64,000 nt of DNA from assembly GCF_019697375.1 (NCBI RefSeq), contig NZ_JAHCDI010000003.1, positions 186,001 to 250,000 on the forward strand, in the 5' to 3' direction. Positions within the stretch are counted from its first letter, which is position 1. Each line of letters begins with the position of its first letter. Both the position numbers and the translations under genes were made by a program. The notes under the pieces were generated by a model that saw only the letters and a list, made by a program, of their open reading frames with translations, did not search any database and was not told the DNA's origin. Below are positions 57,646 through 64,000 of this stretch, in pieces. The stretch is from Micromonospora tarapacensis (lineage in GTDB: Bacteria; Actinomycetota; Actinomycetes; Mycobacteriales; Micromonosporaceae).

Positions 57646-58419
57646 TCATGCACCGGATTCGGACATTCCTGCAAACCCGGGACCGTCGTTCTGGCCGTTC
57701 GGATGATCAGGTAGCCAGGCTCCGCCGTGGCCGGAGTGTCCGGATCGGATCCGTTCGGTGGTGACGGCGCGGGCCTCGGTCTGCGCGGCGATGTGCTCGG
57801 CGAGGACGTTGATGCTGCCGTCGACGTCGTCCCACACCGACAGACACTCGAGGCAGAACGCCGATTTGCGGGCCAGGTTGACCCGCAGCGTGTCGGCTTT
57901 GCCGCAGGTCAGGATCGGGCACGTGGCGCGTGGCCGGTAGGCCTCGCTGGTCCAGCCGATCAGGGCCTGGGCTTGGGCCCGCCAGAGCCGCATCGCCCGG
58001 CACAGCGCGGCGACCTGGTCGTCGTCCACGATCCGCAGCTCGCCGGCGGCGGCGGCCAGCTGGCGGATGTTGCCCTGGGTGGTGTCGCGCAGTGGCAGGT
58101 CGAGGTCCCAGCACCACCGGGCGGCCTCGGCGGCGATCGCGGCGCCGCGGCCGAGGGCCTCCCAGTGGCCCGGTGGTGTGGACTGCGGCACGGGCCGGGC
58201 GCCCGGGTTGTCAGTCGACGAGGTGACGCCGTGGACCGCGATCTCGGCGAGCTGCGCCAGAAGCCCGTCGTGTGTCTCGGTGTGCACGCCGACGAGCTTG
58301 GTCCGGCCGCCTCTGGTCTTGGTGTAGAGGGTTTCGTGGGCGCGGTAGCAGTCAGTGAGCTGGGCGGCGTAGGCGCGGATGTCGTCGACGAGCAGTTGCC
58401 GCCGGCGGGACGGCGTCAC
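57646..58419 (-). CDS. zinc-motif protein of the early operon, unknown function
   Basis: A 257-residue protein from GTG 58419, coupled to the HTH gene (GTGA). The helical N-terminal half (RRQLLVDDIRAYAAQLTDCY, RLWRAQAQALIGWTSEAYRP) precedes a C4 arrangement CPILTCGKADTLRVNLARKS then CLECLSVW. Proteins of this layout are common in actinobacterial phages (DUF7340/7341-like); no activity is known to me. The last 50 residues are variable. Confidence 0.6.
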   Translation of the reverse strand: MTPSRRRQLLVDDIRAYAAQLTDCYRAHETLYTKTRGGRTKLVGVHTETHDGLLAQLAEIAVHGVTSSTDNPGARPVPQSTPPGHWEALGRGAAIAAEAARWCWDLDLPLRDTTQGNIRQLAAAAGELRIVDDDQVAALCRAMRLWRAQAQALIGWTSEAYRPRATCPILTCGKADTLRVNLARKSAFCLECLSVWDDVDGSINVLAEHIAAQTEARAVTTERIRSGHSGHGGAWLPDHPNGQNDGPGFAGMSESGA

Positions 58420-58691
58420 GGCGAGTCCTTGCCGGTCTGGGTGGTGAGGCCGAGAGCGGCGAGCACCCGGGCCGGTACGGGAGTGTCTCCGCGTTCCCAC
58501 CGTCCAATCTCGCCAGGGCGGGTGCCGATCCGGCGGGCGAGGTCGCCTTGGGTCATCCGCATCTCCCGGCGGAGTCGCCGCAACCGTGTCCCGTCGCGTG
58601 GGGCGGGCGGCGGGCCGGGGGTGACGGTGGCGTAGTGGCGGGGGTGACGGTAGGCCACCGGGCCGAGGTCCGGGTCGGCGTTCCAGCGCAC
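58416..58691 (-). CDS. small XRE-type HTH protein
   Basis: A 91-residue protein from GTG 58691 with AAGGAG. The HTH is TRLRRLRREMRMTQGDLARR, IGTRPGEIGRWERGDTPVPA, close to Cro/CI folds. The N terminus (AYRHPRHYATVTPGPPPAPR) is flexible. It probably regulates the late switch or acts as a small repressor; coupled to the next gene. Confidence 0.75.
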   Translation of the reverse strand: MRWNADPDLGPVAYRHPRHYATVTPGPPPAPRDGTRLRRLRREMRMTQGDLARRIGTRPGEIGRWERGDTPVPARVLAALGLTTQTGKDSP

Positions 58692-58693
58692 GG

Positions 58694-58900
58694 CTACTCC
58701 TTGCCGTTGGCGAGGGTGTGGAGGGACTCGGCGATCGACACCAAGGCGGCGGTCCGGACGACGTCGGCCAGGTCGGGCATCGCGGCGCGCATCTCCCGGG
58801 CGGCCATCGGCGAGAGGCTGTCGGCGGCGATTGCGGCCGCCGCGTTCTGGAGCTGGGCGAAGGCGTTGCGGGCGGCGGTCATCGGGTCAGGGTGCGCCAT
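58694..58900 (-). CDS. 68-residue helical protein
   Basis: From ATG 58900 with AGGAGG (MAHPDPMTAARNAFAQLQNA). It is entirely helical, Ala-rich (AREMRAAMPDLADVVRTAAL, VSIAESLHTLANGKE). Its start lies inside the 3' end of the second HNH gene and its stop is 2 bp before the HTH gene start. Function unknown. Confidence 0.55.
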   Translation of the reverse strand: MAHPDPMTAARNAFAQLQNAAAAIAADSLSPMAAREMRAAMPDLADVVRTAALVSIAESLHTLANGKE

Positions 58901-59963
58901 GGTGGTCCTCCTGAGGTTGGGCGGAAGTGGCCGGGACTGAGCCCGGGGGCCAGATGTACGGATCTGCGCCAGCGGGGGCGCGGGAGCGCCGGTGGTAGAC
59001 GTCGGGGGAGTCGGGGGCCCGGATGGGCTGGGTGGGTTGGCGGGTCGGACCGGGCTGATCAGCGCGATGCCCGCCCCGACCCGCCCCGGGCCCCTTCCCG
59101 GATGACGGCACCTGCTGTTCCTGCTGGTGATCGCCGTCATCAGGGCGCACGTCGGCCCCGGTGGTGTCGTCCGGATCGGCGTCGGGATCGTCTGGTCGAT
59201 CAGTGATCGGATCAGCGTCCGGATCACTGTCATGTCGCTGTTTCGTCGCTGATCTGTCGCTGATCTGTCGGTGATCGGCGGGGTCCTGCAGCAGCAGCCC
59301 GCGAGCGGTCCAGGCGGCCCGCTCGGCGGCCGTGGGGACCGGCAGGAGGGGCAGGTCGGCCTCGTACGGGGTGCGGTGGCCCTTGTGCTCGTTGCAGCGT
59401 CCGCAGACCGTGACGAGGTTGGTCCCGTCGGGGCCTGCGGGCTGGTCCGGGTCGACGTGGTCGTAGGCGAGCACCTTGCGTCGGTCCCGGGCGCGGCCGG
59501 CCTTCGGGGACAGCGGTCCGGAGCGGCAGTAGCGGCAGCAGCCGCCGTCGCGGTCATAGACCATCGCCTTGAGCCGCGGGTCGCGCAGGTCGGCTCGCTG
59601 GGCCCGGTTCCGCAGATACTCCGCCTTGGAAGGGTTACGGCGGAGGAAGGCGTGGATGCGGTAGGCGTAGCCGTCGATCCAGGGGGCGTCACCGAGGCAG
59701 GCGCATTCGTCGCCGGGGCGGTGCAGCCGGGGGGCCTGGTCGAGCACCGAGGTGCAGAGCAGGTCGAGGATCTGGCGGCGGCCGCGGCAGTACCGCAGTG
59801 CGGTGCCCTCGGTGAGGTAGCCGTCGGTCAGCTGGTGCGACGCGGCGGACTTGAGGCGGGCGGAGGCGGCCTGCAGCGCGTCGACGCGGTCGCCGCGGCC
59901 GCCGGCGAGGACGTCCCAGACCGGGTCGTCCGCGAAGGTGTCGCTCTCCAGCCAGTACGGCAT
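58887..59963 (-). CDS. HNH endonuclease with long acidic Asp/Pro tail
   Basis: A 358-residue protein from ATG 59963. A helical N-terminal domain (FADDPVWDVLAGGRGDRVDA, LQAASARLKSAASHQLTDGY) precedes an HNH core: DGGCCRYCRSGPLSPKAGRA, LAYDHVDPDQPAGPDGTNLV, TVCGRCNEHKGHRTPYEADL. The C-terminal third is low complexity, rich in Asp, Pro and Gln (DSDPDADPITDRPDDPDADP). The matching DNA (59173-59277) is a cluster of GATC-containing repeats. Homologous HNH proteins sit in replication modules of actinobacterial prophages; the substrate is unknown. A tiny upstream frame ends in its start codon. Confidence 0.82.
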   Translation of the reverse strand: MPYWLESDTFADDPVWDVLAGGRGDRVDALQAASARLKSAASHQLTDGYLTEGTALRYCRGRRQILDLLCTSVLDQAPRLHRPGDECACLGDAPWIDGYAYRIHAFLRRNPSKAEYLRNRAQRADLRDPRLKAMVYDRDGGCCRYCRSGPLSPKAGRARDRRKVLAYDHVDPDQPAGPDGTNLVTVCGRCNEHKGHRTPYEADLPLLPVPTAAERAAWTARGLLLQDPADHRQISDRSATKQRHDSDPDADPITDRPDDPDADPDDTTGADVRPDDGDHQQEQQVPSSGKGPGAGRGGHRADQPGPTRQPTQPIRAPDSPDVYHRRSRAPAGADPYIWPPGSVPATSAQPQEDHHGAP

Positions 59964-59989
59964 TAGCGGATCAACCTAATGATCATCAT
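59963..59989 (-). promoter_or_regulatory. 8-codon leader frame coupled to the HNH gene
   Basis: GGAGGAG precedes ATGATG at 59989. The frame encodes MMIIRLIR and stops with TAA that shares its A with the HNH start codon (TAATG). The HNH start itself has no good ribosome site, so ribosomes probably reach it by reinitiation after the leader. Confidence 0.5.
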
Positions 59990-60013
59990 GGATGCTCCTC
60001 CCTATATGCGGGT

Positions 60014-60046
60014 GGCGCGGCCACCCTGGTTCGGGGTGGCCGCGCC
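60014..60046 (-). terminator. perfect hairpin inside the early operon
   Basis: A 13-bp inverted repeat GGCGCGGCCACCC (60014-60026) / GGGTGGCCGCGCC (60034-60046) with a 7-nt loop, between the coiled-coil gene (stop 60074) and the leader of the HNH gene. It may terminate or attenuate; the HNH unit probably has its own promoter. Confidence 0.7.
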
Positions 60047-60073
60047 GTTCGTGTGCTGCTCAGTGCATGGTGG

Positions 60074-60535
60074 CTACATGCCGAAGTACCGCCGCCACCG
60101 CGACCTGCGCGGCGGATCCTGCGCCACGATTTCGGCCTGCCAGCCCAGGCAGCGGGTGCACAGCGGCCCGAGCCTCGGGTCGAGGCCGATCGCGGTCTGC
60201 TCGCCGTCGGACGCCCAGGCGCAGCCGTCCCGGCAGGCCATCAGGTCGTGGCAGCCGCACGCCCTGCACACCGGCACGCCGCCGAGCGCTGCGTGCTGGG
60301 CGAGGTCGGTCCGGAGCTGCGACAGCTCCTCGGCGAGGCGGGCCCGCCCGAGGTTGGCGAGGTCGAGCTGGTGGCGGTAGCGGTCGGCCTTTGCCTCAGT
60401 GTGGGTGAGCGCCTGGTGGAGGTCGTCGACGCGCACCCACGCCTGCTGTAGGCGGGCCTCCATGTCCCGGCACTGCTGGCGGGCACGGTCGATCTCGGTC
60501 ACGGTGTCGGTCGAGGCAGGTGCGGGGTGGGTCAT
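60074..60535 (-). CDS. coiled-coil protein with zinc-binding Cys cluster
   Basis: A 153-residue protein from ATG 60535 (overlapping the upstream gene, ATGA). Residues about 13-85 form a coiled coil (EIDRARQQCRDMEARLQQAW, RLAEELSQLRTDLAQHAALG), followed by a Cys-rich module VCRACGCHDLMACRDGC and CTRCLGWQAE. This compact zinc module recurs in actinobacterial phages; function unknown. Confidence 0.6.
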   Translation of the reverse strand: MTHPAPASTDTVTEIDRARQQCRDMEARLQQAWVRVDDLHQALTHTEAKADRYRHQLDLANLGRARLAEELSQLRTDLAQHAALGGVPVCRACGCHDLMACRDGCAWASDGEQTAIGLDPRLGPLCTRCLGWQAEIVAQDPPRRSRWRRYFGM

Positions 60536-60825
60536 CGGGAACCTCCATCGTTGGCGGGGCGGCAGGCGGGGCGGCAGGCGGGGCAGCGTGATCCGGGTAG
60601 GCCCCAGACCGGCCGGTAGCAGCCGGCGCAGGACACGTACTCGTAGCCGGCCGGCGGCGGCAGGTCGTTGTGGCCGGTGTCGGCCGGGGCATCGCCGGCG
60701 AGCGCGGCGTCGACCCGGGCCCGGCCGCGGCGGGCACGGGCGGCGGCCTCCTCCGGGTTGCGGACCTCTCGGGCGGCCAGGTCGGCCTCCCAGGCGGGCC
60801 GGCCGCGCCAGCGTGGCCGCGTCAC
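60532..60825 (-). CDS. small zinc-ribbon protein
   Basis: A 97-residue protein with a helical basic front (MTRPRWRGRPAWEADLAARE, AAARARRGRARVDAALAGDA) and a C-terminal ribbon YVSCAGCYRPVWGLPGSRCP ending CPAC. ATGA overlaps on both sides show a tightly coupled operon. Function unknown. Confidence 0.6.
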   Translation of the reverse strand: MTRPRWRGRPAWEADLAAREVRNPEEAAARARRGRARVDAALAGDAPADTGHNDLPPPAGYEYVSCAGCYRPVWGLPGSRCPACRPACRPANDGGSR

Positions 60826-61256
60826 CGACGCCGTCGCTTTGCCGCTCGTCGGGCGGCCCGGTTCCCGCCCGGCGGTACCTGCGCCATGGCGTGCTGAATC
60901 GCCGCCATGTCGCCTCTCCCGCCGCCGGATACCGTCACCGGCGCCGCGTCACAGCTCGGCTCCCACCGCTGGCCGACCAGCCGCCACCGACACCCGGGAC
61001 GACTATCCGAAACGGTGACCGGCTGGGTACAGCGGCACATCGCCCCAGCCAGCAGCCGCTCCGCCAGCCCCAACGCCGCCGCCGTGGGCGACCGGTGCCC
61101 GTCAGAGATGACCCGCGCGCCTCGGTAGGCGGCGAATGCGTACCACTGGACATCCTCTGCCGGCTCGTCGTCGTCGCCGGTGTGTCCGATCTCGAACCCA
61201 GCGGCGCCGGCCCGGTCCACCAGGTTGGCGCACGCGATCACGATGTCGTCGTTCAT
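60822..61256 (-). CDS. hypothetical phage protein, conserved actinophage type
   Basis: A 144-residue protein from ATG 61256. It has an N-terminal alpha/beta part (NDDIVIACANLVDRAGAAGF, GWYAFAAYRG-like segment VQWYAFAAYRGARVISDGHR), a Cys pair in AMCRCTQPVTVSDSRPGCRW, RLVGQRWEPSCDA and a basic NRAARRAAKRRRR end. The CRC..SDSRPGCRWRLVGQRWEPSCD pattern recurs in prophages of Streptomyces and relatives; no activity is known. Confidence 0.65.
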   Translation of the reverse strand: MNDDIVIACANLVDRAGAAGFEIGHTGDDDEPAEDVQWYAFAAYRGARVISDGHRSPTAAALGLAERLLAGAMCRCTQPVTVSDSRPGCRWRLVGQRWEPSCDAAPVTVSGGGRGDMAAIQHAMAQVPPGGNRAARRAAKRRRR

Positions 61257-61304
61257 CCTTGGCTTTCCTCTTTCGGCTGGTCGAGGGTGGTCACGGGTCG
61301 GTCC

Positions 61305-62211
61305 TCACGCGCTCGGGCGAATCGGGATGACGTCGGCCAGGGCCTGGCCGGGCAGGCCGGGGTCGGGCAGGTCGGTGTGCCGGATCTCGCCGGCGAGGAC
61401 CCGCCGGGCCAGGGCCGCGCCAGGGCCACGCCGGGGGCCTGGCGGGCCGCGAGGTCAGCGCGTCACGCCGGCACCGGCCGCTCGGAGGCCGGCGGCGGAG
61501 CCGGGGTGTCTGGGCGCGGACGGCGGCCAGGTGGTCGACGAGGTCGTCGGGCGGCAGGCTGCGGACGTACGCTCCGAGGGACTTCGGCGGGCGGCGGGCG
61601 GCGGTCTTGATCTGTTCGATTACCCGGGTCGCTTCGTCGTCATCCACACCGAGTCGAGCGGCGACGTAGGCGATGGTTCCGCCGCGCTGCTGATGATGTT
61701 GAGAGGTGACTGGAGGAGAGGAGTTGCGTTCCCCCGTGGGAACTTCCGTGGTTCCCTGTGGGGAACCACGGAAGTTCGAAAGGGAACTACCGGCCGGTGG
61801 AAGGGAACTACCAGTTGGTGCCGGTAGTTCCCCAGTAGGAACTACGGAACTGTCGGTGGTTCCCTGCTGGTCCTGGTCGGTAGTTCCCTCCGTCGGCGCT
61901 GCGGCGGCGACCGGGATGGTCAGCCGGTACAGCGTCGGCCGGCGCGTGATCACCCGGACCGGCACCAGCCAGCCCGCGTCGACCAGGATCTGTAGCGTGG
62001 ACGTCACCAGGGCGCGCTTACCGATGCTGGCCTGCGCCACGGCCCGGTCGTAGGTCAACCAGGCCAGGTCGGCGGCCGCCGTCCGATCGCCCTGGGCATC
62101 CCGGACGTGGCGGGCGTACGTCAGGGCGAGCAGTTTCGCGCGGGGCGGCAAGGACGACTCCCAGACCGCGTCCTGGTAGACGTCGGCGTGCCAACGAGCC
62201 GGGGCCGTCAT
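61305..62211 (-). CDS. replication-initiator-like protein, C-terminal frame breaks
   Basis: From ATG 62211 (MTAPARWHADVYQDAVWESS). The N-terminal 100 residues form a winged-helix typical of phage replication initiators (LPPRAKLLALTYARHVRDAQ, TYDRAVAQASIGKRALVTST, LQILVDAGWLVPVRVITRR). The middle is a Thr/Pro/Ser linker forced by DNA repeats (TEGTTDQDQQGTTDSSVVPT). A helical domain follows (IAYVAARLGVDDDEATRVIE, KSLGAYVRSLPPDDLVDHLA). The end is split over three frames between about 61400 and 61455. The last piece, ALARRVLAGEIRHTDLPDPG and GQALADVIPIRPSA, stops at 61305, and the span is two bases short of whole codons. An iteron cluster inside the gene supports an origin-binding role. Confidence 0.65.
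61728..61888. other. iteron and palindrome cluster, candidate replication origin
   Basis: Inside the initiator-like gene. A perfect 16-bp inverted repeat AACTTCCGTGGTTCCC (61741-61756) / GGGAACCACGGAAGTT (61761-61776) with a 4-bp spacer; GTTCCC/GGGAAC at 61728-61743; and 10-mers of the type GGGAACYACC at 61782-61791 and 61803-61812, inverted at 61823-61832, 61855-61864 and 61879-61888, plus GGAACTAC at 61838. About nine units in 160 bp, in both orientations. Origins embedded in the initiator gene are known from lambda-type phages. Confidence 0.65.
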
Positions 62212-62336
62212 CGGCCACCCGCAGCGTGTCGTGGGTGTGCGGTACGGTGAGGCTTCACATTTGGTCCTTCGGGATCGTTGACGGCGCGGCACCTCTGACC
62301 AGGTGCCGCGCCGTTGTTGTGGGTGGGCAGGGTCAT
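62208..62336 (-). CDS. possible 42-residue coupling frame
   Basis: ATG 62336 overlaps the upstream stop (ATGA), and its TGA overlaps the ATG of the initiator gene. The product (MTLPTHNNGAAPGQRCRAVN) is not recognisable and the frame contains a perfect hairpin, so it may be non-coding leader sequence instead. Confidence 0.25.
   Translation of the reverse strand: MTLPTHNNGAAPGQRCRAVNDPEGPNVKPHRTAHPRHAAGGR
62281..62314 (-). terminator. perfect hairpin upstream of the initiator gene
   Basis: A 14-bp inverted repeat ACGGCGCGGCACCT (62281-62294) / AGGTGCCGCGCCGT (62301-62314) with a 6-nt loop, 19 bp beyond the stop of the preceding gene. Terminator or attenuator controlling the initiator gene. 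Confidence 0.7.
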
Positions 62337-62512
62337 GCGGCCCTCGTCTTGGGGCGCAGGGCCTCCAGCAGCACCCGGCGGTGCTCTCTGATGTCATTGC
62401 TGGGCCGCGGTTTCGGTGCCGGCAGCGGCGGCGGCGCGGTCTGCTCGGCGGCGGCCGTGTCCGGGTCGCCGTAGCGCTCGCTGAGGACCTGGGCGAGACG
62501 CGCGTCAGACAT
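62333..62512 (-). CDS. 59-residue hypothetical protein
   Basis: From ATG 62512 (GGAGGTGACCC upstream): MSDARLAQVLSERYGDPDTA, an Ala/Pro linker, then DIREHRRVLLEALRPKTRAA. Good ribosome site and tight spacing to both neighbours support it. It could be a small helical DNA- or protein-binding factor; no family is recognised. Confidence 0.55.
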   Translation of the reverse strand: MSDARLAQVLSERYGDPDTAAAEQTAPPPLPAPKPRPSNDIREHRRVLLEALRPKTRAA

Positions 62513-62723
62513 GGGTCACCTCCAACTGGTCGAGCAGGCTCGGCCCGTCCTGCGCGTCGACCGGCAGGGTCGAGGCGGTCGACGCAGCAGCGAGGCGGCG
62601 CGCGATGGCACGCCGCTTGCGCCAGCAGCCGGCACCGACGCGGCGAGCGCGGGACACGGGCGTGATGCACGGGGTGTCGCAGTCCAGGCAGGGCACCACC
62701 GGCAGGTCGTCAGGCCGGTCCAC
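62505..62723 (-). CDS. 72-residue protein with CxxC motif
   Basis: From GTG 62723 (VDRPDDLPVVPCLDCDTPCI) with GAGGAG upstream. A CLDCDTPC cluster is followed by a basic helix (RARRVGAGCWRKRRAIARRL) and an acidic end. It overlaps the upstream gene by 14 bp and the downstream gene by 8 bp. Function unknown. Confidence 0.55.
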   Translation of the reverse strand: MDRPDDLPVVPCLDCDTPCITPVSRARRVGAGCWRKRRAIARRLAAASTASTLPVDAQDGPSLLDQLEVTHV

Positions 62724-63774
62724 CGTCGGACTCCTCGGGGGGTGTGTGGTCGGGGCACAGACCGCTGTCCGGGTCGGGAGTGGCACCGCAGGGGGTACGT
62801 CCGGTGGGAGGCAGCCACGGGCAGGCGGGCGGGCCGCCGGGGTGCGCGTCGATGGCCATCCGCGTGAGACCGGCGAGCATGGCGGTGGTGAGCGCCGCCG
62901 CGTCGCTGCCGTCGACAGGGACGGACGAGAGTCCGGATCTGCCGTAGGTGGGGCTGGAGTGGGGGTGGTCGTACCAGGTGCGGTTGTGCCAGTCCGTCCA
63001 CCGCAGATGGAAGTCGTCCTCCCGCTCCTGCCGGATCGACGGATCGGTGAGGCCGGGCGAGTACGGGCCCCGGGTCAGCTCAGAAAGCCGTGCCAGAGGG
63101 GTGGTGTGACCGCCGTAGTGGCCCAGCTTGCTGCGGACGGTGTGGATCAGGCGGCGTCCTACCAGCGACGTCAGCACGGGCACCAGGCGGTCCGCGGCGA
63201 TCCCACCGAGCACGCGGTCGATCCCCGCGAGCGCACCCTCGGCGGACGGGTACGCGCGGCGGGCGACGACGTCGACGAGAACCTGCCCGTCGAGGGTGAT
63301 CGCGTGGACGTGGTACGGGGCGCCCCAGTCGGTCAGCCCGTACGCGGCGATCAGCACGGTGTCGGGGTCGTCGAGGACGTCGCCGGCCCACGCCACGGCG
63401 GCCGCACGCAGCCGCAGCCACGATGGCCGGGCCGCGGCGGACCGTTCGGTGACGACGCAGCCGGCGCACAGTCGCCGGCCACGATCGATGAACTCCAAGG
63501 GGTCGGGTCTGGTGGCCGCGCACCGGGCGCAGGTCCGTGCGGCCGTCCAAGCGGCCTGCCGGCCCGGCGACAGCGCTGGCAGCGGCGTCGACGCGGTGAT
63601 CTCGTACAGGTCGGTGTGCTTGTTGCCGTGGTAGAACAGCGTCGCTGCCGGCTTCTGGCCCTCGGCGGGGCGGCGGCGCAGACGCCGCAACATCGTCACG
63701 GTGGCCAGGCCATCGGGGATCTCACCGACCCGGTACAACGGCCGGCCGGGGTTGAGCTTACGACTGGCGGTCAT
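62710..63774 (-). CDS. early protein with zinc motif, possible degenerate exonuclease fold
   Basis: A 354-residue protein. An N-terminal module (LYRVGEIPDGLATVTMLRRL, RRRPAEGQKPAATLFYHGNK) with two CxxC pairs (TCARC, LCAGC) precedes a central segment AWAGDVLDDPDTVLIAAYGL, APYHVHAITLDGQVLVDVVA. This is laid out like actinobacterial DEDD exonucleases but lacks the Asp-x-Glu catalytic start. The C-terminal part carries a Cys/His cluster (ACPWLPPTGRTPCGATPDPD). It is part of the early operon; catalytic activity is doubtful. Confidence 0.55.
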   Translation of the reverse strand: MTASRKLNPGRPLYRVGEIPDGLATVTMLRRLRRRPAEGQKPAATLFYHGNKHTDLYEITASTPLPALSPGRQAAWTAARTCARCAATRPDPLEFIDRGRRLCAGCVVTERSAAARPSWLRLRAAAVAWAGDVLDDPDTVLIAAYGLTDWGAPYHVHAITLDGQVLVDVVARRAYPSAEGALAGIDRVLGGIAADRLVPVLTSLVGRRLIHTVRSKLGHYGGHTTPLARLSELTRGPYSPGLTDPSIRQEREDDFHLRWTDWHNRTWYDHPHSSPTYGRSGLSSVPVDGSDAAALTTAMLAGLTRMAIDAHPGGPPACPWLPPTGRTPCGATPDPDSGLCPDHTPPEESDGGPA

Positions 63775-63983
63775 GATGACCCTTCACTCGTGCGGACATG
63801 GGCGCGGATGTACTGGCGGTATCGGCCGGCGTCCGGGCCGGCCAGGACGTGCGGGTTGCCGACCTCGATGAGGCGGCCGGCGGCGCCGAGTTGGGCGCGG
63901 AGAGCGGTGATCTCCTCGTAGGTGCCGACAGCCCAGATCTCCAGGCCGAGGCTGGTGTGGGCGCGAGGCTTGGCGCTAGGCAT
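63771..63983 (-). CDS. 70-residue hypothetical protein
   Basis: From ATG 63983: AHTSLGLEIWAVGTYEEITA, LRAQLGAAGRLIEVGNPHVL, AGPDAGRYRQYIRAHV. A compact alpha/beta fold repeatedly seen in actinophage early regions; coupled to the next gene by ATGA. Its own upstream region is cut by the window end, so operon start is not visible. Confidence 0.6.
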   Translation of the reverse strand: MPSAKPRAHTSLGLEIWAVGTYEEITALRAQLGAAGRLIEVGNPHVLAGPDAGRYRQYIRAHVRTSEGSS

Positions 63984-64000
63984 GGCGGCCGCCGTGCGGC

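Larger units (their letters stand above)
26746..64000. mobile_element. integrated phage/AICE-like element, right end outside window
   Basis: It begins at the 3' end of tRNA-Thr with an integrase gene. A plus-strand regulatory/transfer-like module follows (to 36757), then minus-strand lysis, tail, head, packaging and early replication genes continuing to the window edge. The late order is that of an HK97-type siphovirus. No copy of the tRNA 3' segment was noticed further right, so the right att site is probably beyond 64000. Whether this is one element or two placed in tandem is not settled by the window. Confidence 0.85.

Overview
Sequence character. The window is very GC-rich actinomycete DNA with frequent GTG starts, GTGA/ATGA gene overlaps, a SARP/AfsR-type regulator, CGNR, IclR and ArsR regulators and PPOX-fold and DUF2510/RDD proteins. 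Gene content and style suggest Micromonosporaceae (Micromonospora-like). That is inference from content; no rRNA or other definitive marker is present.

Chromosomal part, 1-26745. In order: two membrane-anchored PQQ-type beta-propeller proteins (156, 8544) around an aminotransferase of the HisC type, two RDD membrane proteins, 4-hydroxyphenylpyruvate dioxygenase with a divergent Lrp/AsnC regulator, and an ArsR-type regulator divergent from an MFS exporter. Then a class I (Fe-S) fumarase, a large AfsR-like regulator and a class II fumarase; a PPOX protein; a CGNR regulator divergent from an EamA exporter; a secreted subtilisin; an AbiEi/DUF559-like orphan; an IclR regulator; cysS coupled to an rlmB-type rRNA methyltransferase; an MsmK/UgpC-type ABC ATPase; and tRNA-Thr(TGT).

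Mobile element, 26746 to the right edge (incomplete). A tyrosine integrase starts about 130 bp after the tRNA-Thr 3' end. The plus-strand half (26.9-36.8 kb) looks like the regulatory and transfer module of an actinomycete integrative conjugative element (AICE): GntR and XRE-TPR regulators, an Xis-like HTH protein, small membrane proteins and an FtsK/TraB-like DNA translocase, ending in a DUF732-like lipoprotein. The minus-strand half (36.9-64 kb) is a complete HK97-type siphovirus late operon read right to left: HNH endonuclease, terminases, portal, protease, capsid, connectors, tail tube, tail-assembly chaperones with a probable -1 frameshift, tape measure, distal tail and fibre, endolysin and a run of small membrane proteins. 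Upstream of it lies an early operon with small zinc-motif proteins, a second HNH nuclease and a replication-initiator-like gene carrying a dense iteron/palindrome cluster. I see no second integrase and no right attachment site inside the window.

Sequence quality. At least ten genes on both sides of the integration point are broken by what looks like one missing base per event, mostly beside G/C runs. In each the reading continues with normal family sequence in the next frame. This pattern points to systematic homopolymer under-calling rather than gene decay; such genes are given here as single features spanning the break.
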